From NCBI GenBank assembly GCA_016784625.1, contig JADHUF010000068.1:1-6128 (forward strand): a stretch of 6,128 nucleotides of DNA. Reading direction: 5' to 3'. A program made the translations under genes and the position numbers. Under the pieces are notes generated by a model. It searched no databases and was not told the DNA's origin. It saw only the letters and a program-made list of their open reading frames with translations. Below, one piece after another: positions 1-5,354 of this stretch (within the stretch, counting starts at the first letter, position 1; every line of letters starts with the position of its first letter). The DNA is from Candidatus Nitrosopumilus sp. (GTDB lineage: Archaea > Thermoproteota > Nitrososphaeria > Nitrososphaerales > Nitrosopumilaceae).

Positions 1-132
1 TGGTTCAGTAGTTTCTTGTTCTGCTGGTTCAGTAGTTTCTTGTTCTGCTGGTTCAGTAGTTTCTTGTTCTGCTGCAGGTGTAGTTTCTTGTTCTGCTGCA
101 GGTGTAGTTTCTTGTTCTGCTGCAGGTGTAGT
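1..132 (-). repeat. 24-base in-frame tandem repeat, two variants
   Basis: Five and a half copies of a 24-base unit occupy the start of the window. Units from 1 to 72 carry the variant encoding TTEPAEQE and those from 73 to 132 the variant encoding TTPAAEQE. Copies within a variant are identical in bases, including synonymous positions, which points to recent tandem duplication and not to selection on protein alone. The array probably continues beyond base 1. Confidence 0.95.
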
Positions 133-1185
133 TTTAATTACTTGGCAAATATCATTTACTAATTCAGTTCCAGCCCCACATGTTGGTTCTGTTGTTTTTT
201 GTTCTTTCTTTGCTACTGGTTCTTGTTCTAATGCTTCTTTTGTAGCCTCAATATCATCAGATTCTACCTCATCTTTTGATTCTTTGATTTGTTTTTTCAG
301 CTCTTTGGCTTCCTCTCTTTCGTTTTTCATCATTTCTCTAGCTGTATCACGTTCTTCTTTCAGCTGTTTTTGAAGTTGTTTTTTCTCATTACTAGTTTCT
401 TCATTCATTTTTTGCAAAAGTTCCATGATATTCTCACGTTTGTCTTTATTTTTTGAAGATGATTCCATATTAACAAATGCTGCAGCTTTTTTACTTTCAT
501 CAATTTCTAATCCTTTAACTTCTATGATTAGAATTTTCATGTAATCACGAAATTCTTTGAATGTATCACGATAAACTTGCCTTAATTCCTTATAGGAATC
601 TCTAATTGCTTTTAGATCTAATTTACATTGTTCTTCAACATCATATTTAGATGATTCAGCATTTCTTTTAGCATCTCTGCATTCTTTAATGGCTTCTTTT
701 GTCTCTATTCCTTGTTGAACAAATAAACTTCGTGATTCATTAACAAAGTTTGAAACTGTTTGACCTAGATTCGCTATAGCTGGTACTGTTTCTTCTGATT
801 CTGTTTCTTCTGATTCTGTTTCTTCTGGTTCTGTTGCAGATAACACAGTTAATGAAATAGATTCGCTAGTAGTTTGGCCTTCAGAGTCGGTAATTTTAGC
901 AGTTATAACATATTCTCCATCACTTAGAAATATTGAAAAACTTCCACCTGAACCAATTTGTTCATCTAAGATAACCCATATCAATTCATCAGAGATATCA
1001 TTACCTTCTGAATCATTTGCAGCTCCTGCAAAAAGAATCAAAGAGTTGGAATTAAAAGATGAATTATTTGTTGGACTAAAAATTAAAATTGTTGCTGAAG
1101 TAGGAACACTCTGAGCAGAAATGCTTGGAATTATCATTAGTAATAATGAAACAGTCAGTAATGTTGCAATAGTGTAATAATTCAT
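1..1185 (-). CDS. Secreted Ig-like/coiled-coil protein with Thr-Pro-Glu-Gln repeat tail (3' end beyond window)
   Basis: The reading frame is open from an ATG at 1185 to the window edge, giving 395 residues and no stop. Residues 1-24 are a signal peptide (hydrophobic core, probable cleavage after SISA). Residues about 28-116 resemble the Ig-like/cadherin-like modules of archaeal surface proteins, ending in the pattern DGEYVITAKITDSEGQT. Residues 119-133 are a Glu/Thr/Ser linker. Residues about 143-330 are highly charged and predicted alpha-helical or coiled coil, with Cys169 and Cys187. A short motif with Cys336 and Cys347 (CGAGTELVNDIC) follows; I recall similar motifs in thaumarchaeal secreted proteins. 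From residue 352 the chain is tandem octapeptides, TTPAAEQE three times then TTEPAEQE. N-glycosylation sequons occur at Asn40, Asn41, Asn57 and Asn149. No enzyme motif is visible. A surface structural or adhesive role is inference; a C-terminal anchor could lie outside the window. The ATG fits a leaderless transcript. Confidence 0.85.
   Translation of the reverse strand, partial: MNYYTIATLLTVSLLLMIIPSISAQSVPTSATILIFSPTNNSSFNSNSLILFAGAANDSEGNDISDELIWVILDEQIGSGGSFSIFLSDGEYVITAKITDSEGQTTSESISLTVLSATEPEETESEETESEETVPAIANLGQTVSNFVNESRSLFVQQGIETKEAIKECRDAKRNAESSKYDVEEQCKLDLKAIRDSYKELRQVYRDTFKEFRDYMKILIIEVKGLEIDESKKAAAFVNMESSSKNKDKRENIMELLQKMNEETSNEKKQLQKQLKEERDTAREMMKNEREEAKELKKQIKESKDEVESDDIEATKEALEQEPVAKKEQKTTEPTCGAGTELVNDICQVIKTTPAAEQETTPAAEQETTPAAEQETTEPAEQETTEPAEQETTEP
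787..831 (-). repeat. 15-base in-frame tandem repeat (ESEET-type)
   Basis: Three consecutive 15-base units encode an acidic Glu/Thr/Ser linker between the Ig-like domain and the coiled coil of the secreted protein. The only difference is one base in the copy at 817-831, which turns Ser into Pro. Confidence 0.85.
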
Positions 1186-1207
1186 ATAAAAAAATTCTAA
1201 AATCTAC

Positions 1208-1215
1208 TTAATATA
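1208..1215 (-). promoter_or_regulatory. TATA box for the secreted coiled-coil gene
   Basis: On the minus strand the site reads TATATTAA. Its centre lies about 26 bases before the ATG at 1185, the usual archaeal distance from TATA centre to transcription start, so the transcript is predicted to be leaderless. No Shine-Dalgarno sequence precedes the ATG, which agrees. Confidence 0.55.
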
Positions 1216-1249
1216 GATGAGGTACAAAACATGCTATTAAAAATTAAAT

Positions 1250-1265
1250 AATTTTTGAAAAAGAA
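1250..1265 (-). terminator. T-rich terminator after the matrixin gene
   Basis: Directly after the TAA of the protease gene the minus strand reads TTCTTTTTCAAAAATT, with a further T-rich stretch beyond. Oligo-T tracts without a strong hairpin are the usual archaeal termination signal. The region is AT-rich overall, which lowers certainty. Confidence 0.4.
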
Positions 1266-2126
1266 TTAGTATAAACCGTTAACGCCGGCAATATCGCCAG
1301 TGTAAAGATCTCGTTTTATGATTTCACCATTACTAGCATATGCATACATTGTCTCTAGTGTACATGTTGATTCTGGATGTCCCATTCCTACTGCATGCCC
1401 AACTTCATGAGTTGCAATATTATCAAAGTCCATGGCATTTGTTGCACCAGTACTACTCCAACTAAATGAAACAACATCAAAGACTTGATCCCATTCAGCA
1501 ATGTATCGTTGTGATGGTGGACCAGAAGTAGTTCTCCAAACCCATGTAGCTGCAATGACTCCATCTTCTGTAATATCACCAAAGGCTACTTCATTTTGGT
1601 CATTCATAGAATTACCAATAGATGCAACATCAACTACAATTGAAGGATCTAATGAAGACATGATTGCATTAGCTGGTGTATCTGCATTTTCCCATTGATT
1701 AACTGCATTAATCAAAATTCCAGTTACATCAATTCCTGGTGGAGCATTAACTGTAGATACATTCCATGGTTCTTCTGCTCTCCATTTTGCACCTTTAGTA
1801 ATATAGGAAAAACAAGTACTAGTTTCTTCTCCACCGTTTCCTCCGCCGCCTTTACCGTTACCATTACCAGGGGTTCCATCAGGCTTTGCAAATTGTTTAT
1901 CAGAAAATACAAACAAAGTTCCTTGGTGAATCTTTCCATCTTGGAATTTAGTACCAATATCATATACACCAGGTCCAATCAGTTTGGCATTTTCTGGAAT
2001 TGAAACAGAAACCATATCTTTTGCTTTAGAACTTGCTTGTTCTGGAACTGAAAAAGCAGGAGTAATAGAAAGAGTGGCAGCTAGAGTAAAAATCAGTAAG
2101 AATGAGAATAGTTTTGTTGGATTCAC
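1266..2126 (-). CDS. Secreted matrixin-like zinc metalloprotease
   Basis: This 286-residue protein has a signal peptide (residues 1-26, cleavage probably after PAFS) and a metzincin active site near its C-terminus. The site is HEVGHAVGMGH at 240-250: His240, His244 and His250 would bind zinc and Glu241 would be the catalytic base. Met260 in the following LETMY segment is placed as the Met-turn. This is the arrangement of peptidase family M10 (matrixins). Residues about 27-83 may be a propeptide; the classical PRCGxPD cysteine switch is absent. A Gly/Asn-rich linker at 85-99 separates them from the catalytic region, which begins near Cys105. Cys105 and Cys255 are the only cysteines and could form a disulphide. 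The start is GTG; an in-frame TAG lies upstream with no ATG between, and the next ATG (residue 38) would lose the signal peptide. It probably acts outside the membrane on proteins or peptides; the substrate is unknown. The following gene on the same strand is also secreted. Confidence 0.88.
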   Translation of the reverse strand: MNPTKLFSFLLIFTLAATLSITPAFSVPEQASSKAKDMVSVSIPENAKLIGPGVYDIGTKFQDGKIHQGTLFVFSDKQFAKPDGTPGNGNGKGGGGNGGEETSTCFSYITKGAKWRAEEPWNVSTVNAPPGIDVTGILINAVNQWENADTPANAIMSSLDPSIVVDVASIGNSMNDQNEVAFGDITEDGVIAATWVWRTTSGPPSQRYIAEWDQVFDVVSFSWSSTGATNAMDFDNIATHEVGHAVGMGHPESTCTLETMYAYASNGEIIKRDLYTGDIAGVNGLY

Positions 2127-2162
2127 TGAAGATTTATTTAAAAATAAGCATTTAACGTTTAC

Positions 2163-2170
2163 TATTAAAA
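2163..2170 (-). promoter_or_regulatory. Possible TATA box for the matrixin gene
   Basis: The minus strand reads TTTTAATA here, about 40 bases before the GTG start, which predicts a short leader of around 14 bases. A better-looking TTTAAATA at 2135-2142 is too close: it would start transcription inside the gene. The whole gap is AT-rich, so the call is tentative. Confidence 0.3.
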
Positions 2171-2174
2171 TAAT

Positions 2175-2879
2175 CTAAACAAAACTAACAGAACCAAATC
2201 CTTCCCTGTTTGTTCTATTTGATGCCATGTTGTAATCATAAATTATTTTTGAATAATCTTTGAATTCATCTTTCATGGGATCTAGTGAATCTGCCAGGTA
2301 AAATCCAGGGCAATCACCAGTAAATTGGTATGTGGCATGCACACGTGCTGTTCCTTTCTCATTTTCTAGCCATGAAGAGAATGGATACAGATAGCATACT
2401 CCAGGTCTATCAGGATGCATGCTACAACCTCCCTCATTATCTAAAAATCTACAAGAGATGTGTGTTCCATCATCATCTGTTGTCTCATCAGTTTTTCTTT
2501 TTAGATTAATTGTAGTCATTGTAATATTTTGCCCTGATGGGCCTGGTTCAGAATAAGTTACAGTAAGTGTTTCATTTTTTATAAATTCAGAAGTATTTTG
2601 ATATTTCAAACCCTTTCCAATAATTATCAAGTCATCAGAAGTTAGTGGCAGTCTTCCTTGTCTATCACAACAATTATGACAGTCAGGCCAAAAGCATTTC
2701 CATAAAATGTATTTTTTTTGTGAATTCAAATATGGAACATGAAAAACTACATCTTTTACTTTAATGGGATATTCTGAAACATCAGTAATTTTTCCTAACA
2801 TAAAGTCTCGAATAATTGGGTCTACATCCCAATCTTTTTGCAATAAATTTAATGACTCTTCAATCTCTTTTTGAGACAA
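2175..2879 (-). CDS. YkgJ-family cysteine-cluster protein (putative metal or Fe-S cluster binder)
   Basis: The product is 234 residues with eight cysteines in the pattern of the YkgJ/UPF0153 zinc- or iron-chelating family: Cys62, Cys67, Cys70, Cys71, Cys143, Cys152, Cys162 and Cys190. The hallmark HPDRPGVCYLYPF (155-167) follows GGC at 150-152. The metal bound and the biochemical role of this family are not settled, so no reaction is assigned. Residues 92-140 are a polar insertion between the two halves of the cluster. No signal peptide or membrane segment is seen, so it is probably cytoplasmic. The start is uncertain: TTG at 2879 directly follows an in-frame TGA, and the first in-frame ATG is residue 27 (2801); both leave all cysteines intact. 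It is divergent from the small gene at 2903 and lies 48 bases before the protease gene on the same strand. Confidence 0.8.
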   Translation of the reverse strand: MSQKEIEESLNLLQKDWDVDPIIRDFMLGKITDVSEYPIKVKDVVFHVPYLNSQKKYILWKCFWPDCHNCCDRQGRLPLTSDDLIIIGKGLKYQNTSEFIKNETLTVTYSEPGPSGQNITMTTINLKRKTDETTDDDGTHISCRFLDNEGGCSMHPDRPGVCYLYPFSSWLENEKGTARVHATYQFTGDCPGFYLADSLDPMKDEFKDYSKIIYDYNMASNRTNREGFGSVSFV

Positions 2880-2884
2880 TCAAG

Positions 2885-2890
2885 TTATAA
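2885..2890 (+). promoter_or_regulatory. Symmetric TATA-like box in the divergent gap
   Basis: TTATAA is its own reverse complement and lies in the short gap between the YkgJ gene and the plus-strand small gene. Its centre is about 24 bases before the ATG at 2912, predicting a leaderless plus-strand transcript. For the minus strand it would place the start near 2863, inside the YkgJ frame as called from TTG. A second AT-rich site, ATTAATAA on the minus strand at 2906-2913, would suit the TTG at 2879 better. Confidence 0.4.
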
Positions 2891-2902
2891 CATATTTTGC
2901 AG

Positions 2903-3232
2903 ATGTTATTAATGTTGAGTGAAAAAGGAAAGTATGCTTCAGCCACAGAAAACAGGAGATTTGTCTGGTCAGAAATTGTTTGGCCTCTAGTTTTAAATCT
3001 AAATGATATCACATTTTCATTAAAACAATTTCAATACAAACGTGATATAGTTTGTAAAGAAAAAAATATTCCAATTTCAGCTCCATCTAGAGGATTATCA
3101 TCATTAATTCAAAAAGGATTCATCTTAAAGGAAAAAGAACTTTATTCAATTCATTACAAATTAATTCCATACATGAGATTAAGAGCAACATGTGATTATG
3201 CAACTGCAATTCATGAAGTTAGATTAAAATAA
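2903..3232 (+). CDS. Small hypothetical protein, possibly winged-helix DNA-binding
   Basis: I do not recognise this gene. From ATG 2903 it encodes 109 residues ending at TAA 3230-3232. Other in-frame starts are TTG 2897 and ATG 2912; the TATA-like box at 2885 suits 2912, but the first helix (LLMLSEKG) is more complete from 2903. The order of elements resembles a winged helix-turn-helix: an N-terminal helix, a basic middle (KQFQYKRDIVCKEKN), then a helix with SRGLSSLIQKGFI followed by a charged turn and a strand-like LYSIHYKL, as in recognition helix plus wing. This is pattern resemblance, not a family match. There is no signal peptide or membrane segment. It is divergent from the YkgJ gene and close enough to share regulatory DNA, so autoregulation or control of that neighbour is possible but not shown. 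Confidence 0.65.
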   Translation: MLLMLSEKGKYASATENRRFVWSEIVWPLVLNLNDITFSLKQFQYKRDIVCKEKNIPISAPSRGLSSLIQKGFILKEKELYSIHYKLIPYMRLRATCDYATAIHEVRLK

Positions 3233-3246
3233 TTTTCAGTAAATGA

Positions 3247-3252
3247 TTATAT
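3247..3252 (+). promoter_or_regulatory. TATA box for tRNA-Gln
   Basis: TTATAT lies 26-31 bases before the first base of the mature tRNA, the expected archaeal position. Transcription should therefore start at or very near the tRNA 5' end, leaving little or no leader. Confidence 0.6.
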
Positions 3253-3277
3253 TCTAACACATCAGAATTTGTTTTGT

Positions 3278-3367
3278 AGCCCGATAGTCTAGCGGTCAAG
3301 GATTCTGCCCTCTGGATCTCAAAAGAGTGGATAGGCGGGGACGGCAGTTCGAATCTGCCTCGGGCTA
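3278..3367 (+). tRNA. tRNA-Gln (anticodon CUG) with a 17-base intron
   Basis: A full cloverleaf can be drawn by hand. The acceptor stem AGCCCGA (3278-3284) pairs with TCGGGCT (3360-3366), with discriminator A3367. The D stem GTCT (3287-3290) pairs with GGAT (3300-3303). The anticodon stem CTGCC (3305-3309) pairs with GGCGG (3334-3338) including one T-G pair. The T arm is GGCAG, loop TTCGAAT, CTGCC (3343-3359). The anticodon loop is CTCTGGA once the intron is removed, giving anticodon CUG at 3312-3314, which reads CAG (glutamine). The mature length is 73 bases. CCA is not encoded (bases after 3367 are CTG), so it must be added enzymatically. The gene converges on rps7, whose stop codon is 13 bases away. 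Confidence 0.95.
3316..3332 (+). other. tRNA intron at the canonical 37/38 position
   Basis: Seventeen bases interrupt the anticodon loop just after position 37. Because an A flanks both sides, 3316-3332 and 3317-3333 give the same mature tRNA. In the canonical bulge-helix-bulge drawing the bulges are GGA (3314-3316) and ATA (3331-3333), with an inner hairpin TCT (3317-3319)/AGA (3324-3326). The central four-base helix CTCT/GTGG contains a C-T mismatch and two T-G pairs, so the motif is relaxed. Removal by the archaeal tRNA splicing endonuclease is expected. Confidence 0.85.
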
Positions 3368-3380
3368 CTGGATAAAATTT

Positions 3381-3980
3381 CTATCTTGATGCTTGTGCTA
3401 TACGTTCTAGTTCATTTTTCTTCTTTACAGAAGGAGCATTAGAGTCATTATTTGCTGCAAGGATTAGTTGTTCTGCCATATGCTCTTCAATTGGTTTTGG
3501 ATTTGAAAATGTTGCCTCTTTGATTGCATCTGAGATGAATCGTAAAGCCAAATCAACTCTTCTAATTGGAGCAACATCAACTGATACGTGATATACTGTA
3601 CCACCATAAACAATTCTAGTAGTATCCTCATTTGGAGCAGAAAATTCTACTGCTCTAACTAGTACTTCAACTGGGTTTTGTCCAGTTTTTAGTGCAATAA
3701 TATCAAATGCAGTTCTTACAGTGTTTAGAAGTTTAGTCTTTTTTCCAGTCATTCTTCCTGTATTTTTTGCATATTTTTTTCCAAAATGCATCGTCTTGTT
3801 GATTAATCGCTCAACGATGTTAACTTCAGCTTTGTTGAATCGTTTAAGGGCTGAACGTCCATAGGTATATGGTAAAATTTGTTTTCTCAAAGAAATTGCA
3901 GTCTTTAATCCAGGATCTTTAATTTCAATATCGGATAAATCCCATTTTCTAAATAATAACAGGTTTTTAGTTTCTGCCAT
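3381..3980 (-). CDS. rps7: 30S ribosomal protein uS7
   Basis: This 199-residue protein is the small-subunit protein that binds the 3' major domain of 16S rRNA and helps form the head and the E-site/mRNA exit region. The S7 core is clear: GRSALKRFNKAEVNIVERLI (41-60), then the KLLNTVRTAFDII helix (83-95), NPVEVLVRAVEF (102-113) and the beta hairpin and helix around YGGTVYHVSVDVAPIRRVDLA (125-145). The basic end, including KKKNELERIAQASR, is typical of the archaeal form. The N-terminal extension of about 35 residues relative to bacterial S7 is also archaeal. The ATG at 3980 is fixed by a strong AAGGAG site six bases upstream, lying inside the end of rps12. It is the last gene of the cluster and ends next to the converging tRNA gene. 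Confidence 0.97.
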   Translation of the reverse strand: MAETKNLLLFRKWDLSDIEIKDPGLKTAISLRKQILPYTYGRSALKRFNKAEVNIVERLINKTMHFGKKYAKNTGRMTGKKTKLLNTVRTAFDIIALKTGQNPVEVLVRAVEFSAPNEDTTRIVYGGTVYHVSVDVAPIRRVDLALRFISDAIKEATFSNPKPIEEHMAEQLILAANNDSNAPSVKKKNELERIAQASR

Positions 3981-3982
3981 TT

Positions 3983-4423
3983 CTATCTCCTTGGTTTCTC
4001 CTTTTTACCAATTACTAATTCATGAAGTGAAGTACCATTAACTTTGAAAACTTTGAATCTAACACCAGGAATATCTCCCATTGCACCACCTTGTGTTGCA
4101 CCCATACCTTGAATGTGTACTTCATCGTGTTCATCAATAAAGTTCATTGCACCATCTCGTGGCAAAAATGCGGTAACTGTTTTACCATTTTTAATTAATT
4201 GAACTCGTACACATTTTCTAATAGCAGAGTTTGGTTGTTTTGCAGCTATTCCGACTTTTTCTAAAACAATACCTCTTCCTTGAGGTGCACCTCCAAGAGG
4301 ATCAGCTTTTTTATCAATACCAAGTTTTCTTCGCTTGTAAGTTGAGATTGCCCAACGTTGTTTCTTTTTCTTAGCGGTTAAAACTCTGCCTGCAAATAAT
4401 CCTAGTGGTGATTTTCTTGTCAT
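3983..4423 (-). CDS. rps12: 30S ribosomal protein uS12
   Basis: This 146-residue protein sits at the decoding centre of the small subunit and affects tRNA selection accuracy. The conserved [18 protein letters not shown] (64-81) follows the loop [15 protein letters not shown]. The [17 protein letters not shown] segment (87-102) and the [21 protein letters not shown] segment (116-135) are typical of archaeal/eukaryotic S12, as is the N-terminal basic extension. The ATG at 4423 follows a GGAG site seven bases upstream that overlaps the last codons of nusA. Only one base separates the nusA stop from the rps12 start, and two bases separate the rps12 stop from the rps7 start, which implies one transcript and perhaps coupled translation. 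Confidence 0.97.
   Translation of the reverse strand: MTRKSPLGLFAGRVLTAKKKKQRWAISTYKRRKLGIDKKADPLGGAPQGRGIVLEKVGIAAKQPNSAIRKCVRVQLIKNGKTVTAFLPRDGAMNFIDEHDEVHIQGMGATQGGAMGDIPGVRFKVFKVNGTSLHELVIGKKEKPRR
3987..3992 (-). promoter_or_regulatory. Strong Shine-Dalgarno site of rps7
   Basis: AAGGAG on the minus strand, six bases before the rps7 ATG and within the last codons of rps12. It is the best ribosome binding site in the window and fixes the rps7 start inside the operon. Confidence 0.8.
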
Positions 4424-4424
4424 C

Positions 4425-4889
4425 TTACATCTCCAATGTTGTTCTTTCTGGACTGTTAATTAGTACGTTTGTGATATTGAAGTATCGTTTAGCTAACAGT
4501 CTTGCTTTCTCAGCATTTCTGCCTTCTCGCCCTACAACGATTCCTTTCTTTCTTGGATCTACCATAACAATTGCCTGTTTTGACCCATCTGGTCGTGTAT
4601 TTATTTTTACTTCTAAAACTAGTTTTGGATTTAGTAAATTAGAGAGAAATTTTGCTGGTTCTTCATCAAATTCAACCAATTCAACATTTCGCTTTACAAT
4701 ATTTTGCAATGATTTGATGTGAATTCCACCTTTACCAATTGCAAGTCCCATTTTACCAGTATTAACTACAAAGATTACTCTATCTTGTTTTTCATCATCA
4801 ATACAATCACGTGCAGTTGCACCTGTAACATTTTGGAAAAGAGACATCATACGCATCTGATCAGTTGTAAGTTTAATTGATTGTGTCAT
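4425..4889 (-). CDS. nusA: NusA-like KH-domain RNA-binding protein
   Basis: This 154-residue protein is the short archaeal NusA homologue: it has the two KH RNA-binding domains but lacks the N-terminal polymerase-binding and S1 domains of bacterial NusA. The KH GxxG loops are GKGG at 52-55 (context [15 protein letters not shown]) and GREG at 120-123 (context [15 protein letters not shown]). It is thought to bind RNA in transcription or ribosome assembly, but its exact archaeal role is less clear than in bacteria. The position between rpl30e and rps12 is the classic archaeal order and confirms the call. A gap of 64 bases separates it from rpl30e; a TATA-like GTTTAAAT in that gap suggests a second promoter. 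The start is ATG 4889 with only a weak AGGA upstream. Confidence 0.93.
   Translation of the reverse strand: MTQSIKLTTDQMRMMSLFQNVTGATARDCIDDEKQDRVIFVVNTGKMGLAIGKGGIHIKSLQNIVKRNVELVEFDEEPAKFLSNLLNPKLVLEVKINTRPDGSKQAIVMVDPRKKGIVVGREGRNAEKARLLAKRYFNITNVLINSPERTTLEM
4431..4434 (-). promoter_or_regulatory. Shine-Dalgarno site of rps12
   Basis: GGAG on the minus strand, seven bases before the rps12 ATG, placed over the last sense codons of nusA. It supports translation of rps12 from a shared nusA-rps12-rps7 message. Confidence 0.7.
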
Positions 4890-4925
4890 AAAAATTCCTA
4901 GTTAACTCCGAACAAAAAATGTCTC

Positions 4926-4933
4926 ATTTAAAC
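4926..4933 (-). promoter_or_regulatory. Possible internal TATA box before nusA
   Basis: GTTTAAAT on the minus strand, centred about 40 bases before the nusA ATG, would start transcription near 4903 and give a short leader. The gap of 64 bases between rpl30e and nusA is much larger than the one- and two-base gaps downstream, which fits a separate promoter. The sequence itself is only moderately TATA-like. Confidence 0.35.
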
Positions 4934-4953
4934 TTTCATAAGATAAAATACAA

Positions 4954-5277
4954 CTAATCATTTTTTTCCTCAGCTTCTGTATCTTTTAAAATTGATTTGA
5001 TGTTAGCATCGTCTATTGATGTAAATGAAATCGTTGAGATTCTAAATTGTAAGCCACATAGTCTACCTAATGCAACTGATGTTCCTTGAAAGTTTACTAA
5101 TGGTACTTTTTCTTTTTTTGCATCTAATTCAATTTTCTCAATCATTTCTTTTTCAACTGATTGAGATAATACAACTAGCTTGGAATTTTTTATAGAGTTC
5201 AAAACTTGTTTACTACCCATTGTTAACTTATTCTCTTTGCGGGCATCTTTCAATGATTTTTCAAGTATCTTACTCAT
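4954..5277 (-). CDS. rpl30e: Ribosomal protein eL30 (L7Ae superfamily)
   Basis: This 107-residue protein belongs to the L7Ae/L30e family, which binds kink-turn RNA in the large ribosomal subunit; L30 is found in archaea and eukaryotes only. The family signatures are GSKQVLNSIKNSKLVVLSQS (21-40), where the glycine and lysine contact RNA, and the second half VPLVNFQGTSVALGRLCGL (58-76), which holds the loop that sets RNA specificity. The length is typical apart from an acidic tail (DTEAEEKND). Its place before nusA, rps12 and rps7 matches the conserved archaeal cluster. It starts at ATG 5277 with a short AGGT about nine bases upstream. Its own TATA box at 5311 shows it is not simply the tail of the TPR gene transcript. 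Confidence 0.92.
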   Translation of the reverse strand: MSKILEKSLKDARKENKLTMGSKQVLNSIKNSKLVVLSQSVEKEMIEKIELDAKKEKVPLVNFQGTSVALGRLCGLQFRISTISFTSIDDANIKSILKDTEAEEKND

Positions 5278-5290
5278 GTGTTTACCTAAT

Positions 5291-5300
5291 GACGATCGTC
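5291..5300. promoter_or_regulatory. Perfect 10-base palindrome at the rpl30e promoter
   Basis: GACGATCGTC is a perfect inverted repeat lying between the TATA box and the rpl30e start codon, just upstream of the predicted transcription start. It is more G+C-rich than its surroundings. The position suits a repressor operator, but 10-base palindromes also occur by chance several times in a window this size. Confidence 0.3.
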
Positions 5301-5310
5301 TTGACAGGGC

Positions 5311-5316
5311 TTTATA
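5311..5316 (-). promoter_or_regulatory. TATA box for the rpl30e-nusA-rps12-rps7 cluster
   Basis: TATAAA on the minus strand, about 36 bases before the rpl30e ATG, predicts a transcription start near 5288 and a leader of about a dozen bases that would carry the AGGT near 5290. It is the clearest TATA match in the window. Confidence 0.6.
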
Positions 5317-5342
5317 GGTTTATTGAAAAATTATGCACAGTT

Positions 5343-5354
5343 AAAAGCAAAAAA
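5343..5354 (-). terminator. T-rich terminator after the TPR gene
   Basis: Just past the TAA of the TPR gene the minus strand reads TTTTTTGCTTTT. Two oligo-T tracts this close to a stop codon fit archaeal intrinsic termination and separate the TPR gene from the rpl30e promoter that follows. Confidence 0.5.

Noticed and set aside
1..132. Regular repeats as a possible CRISPR array
   Set aside because: The units are directly adjacent without unique spacers and translate in frame within a long open gene.
1388..1978. Two minus-strand open frames in another frame of the protease gene
   Set aside because: They are shadows of the same bases; no domain or initiation signal supports them.
1695..2003. 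Plus-strand open frame of 102 codons inside the protease gene
   Set aside because: It is antisense to a gene with a clear signal peptide and zinc motif, has low-complexity composition and no recognisable domain.
2135..2142. TTTAAATA as the matrixin promoter
   Set aside because: At the normal distance it would start transcription inside the signal peptide coding region, and no suitable in-frame start follows.
4405..4722. Plus-strand open frame opposite nusA
   Set aside because: It overlaps a conserved KH-domain gene on the other strand and has no promoter or family features.
4791..4800. TGATGA-like elements on the minus strand as C/D box small RNA
   Set aside because: They lie inside the conserved nusA coding region and lack properly spaced D/C'/D' boxes.
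4890..4953. Riboswitch or structured leader before nusA
   Set aside because: The gap is 64 AT-rich bases and I could draw no stable stem beyond short GTTAAC-type palindromes.
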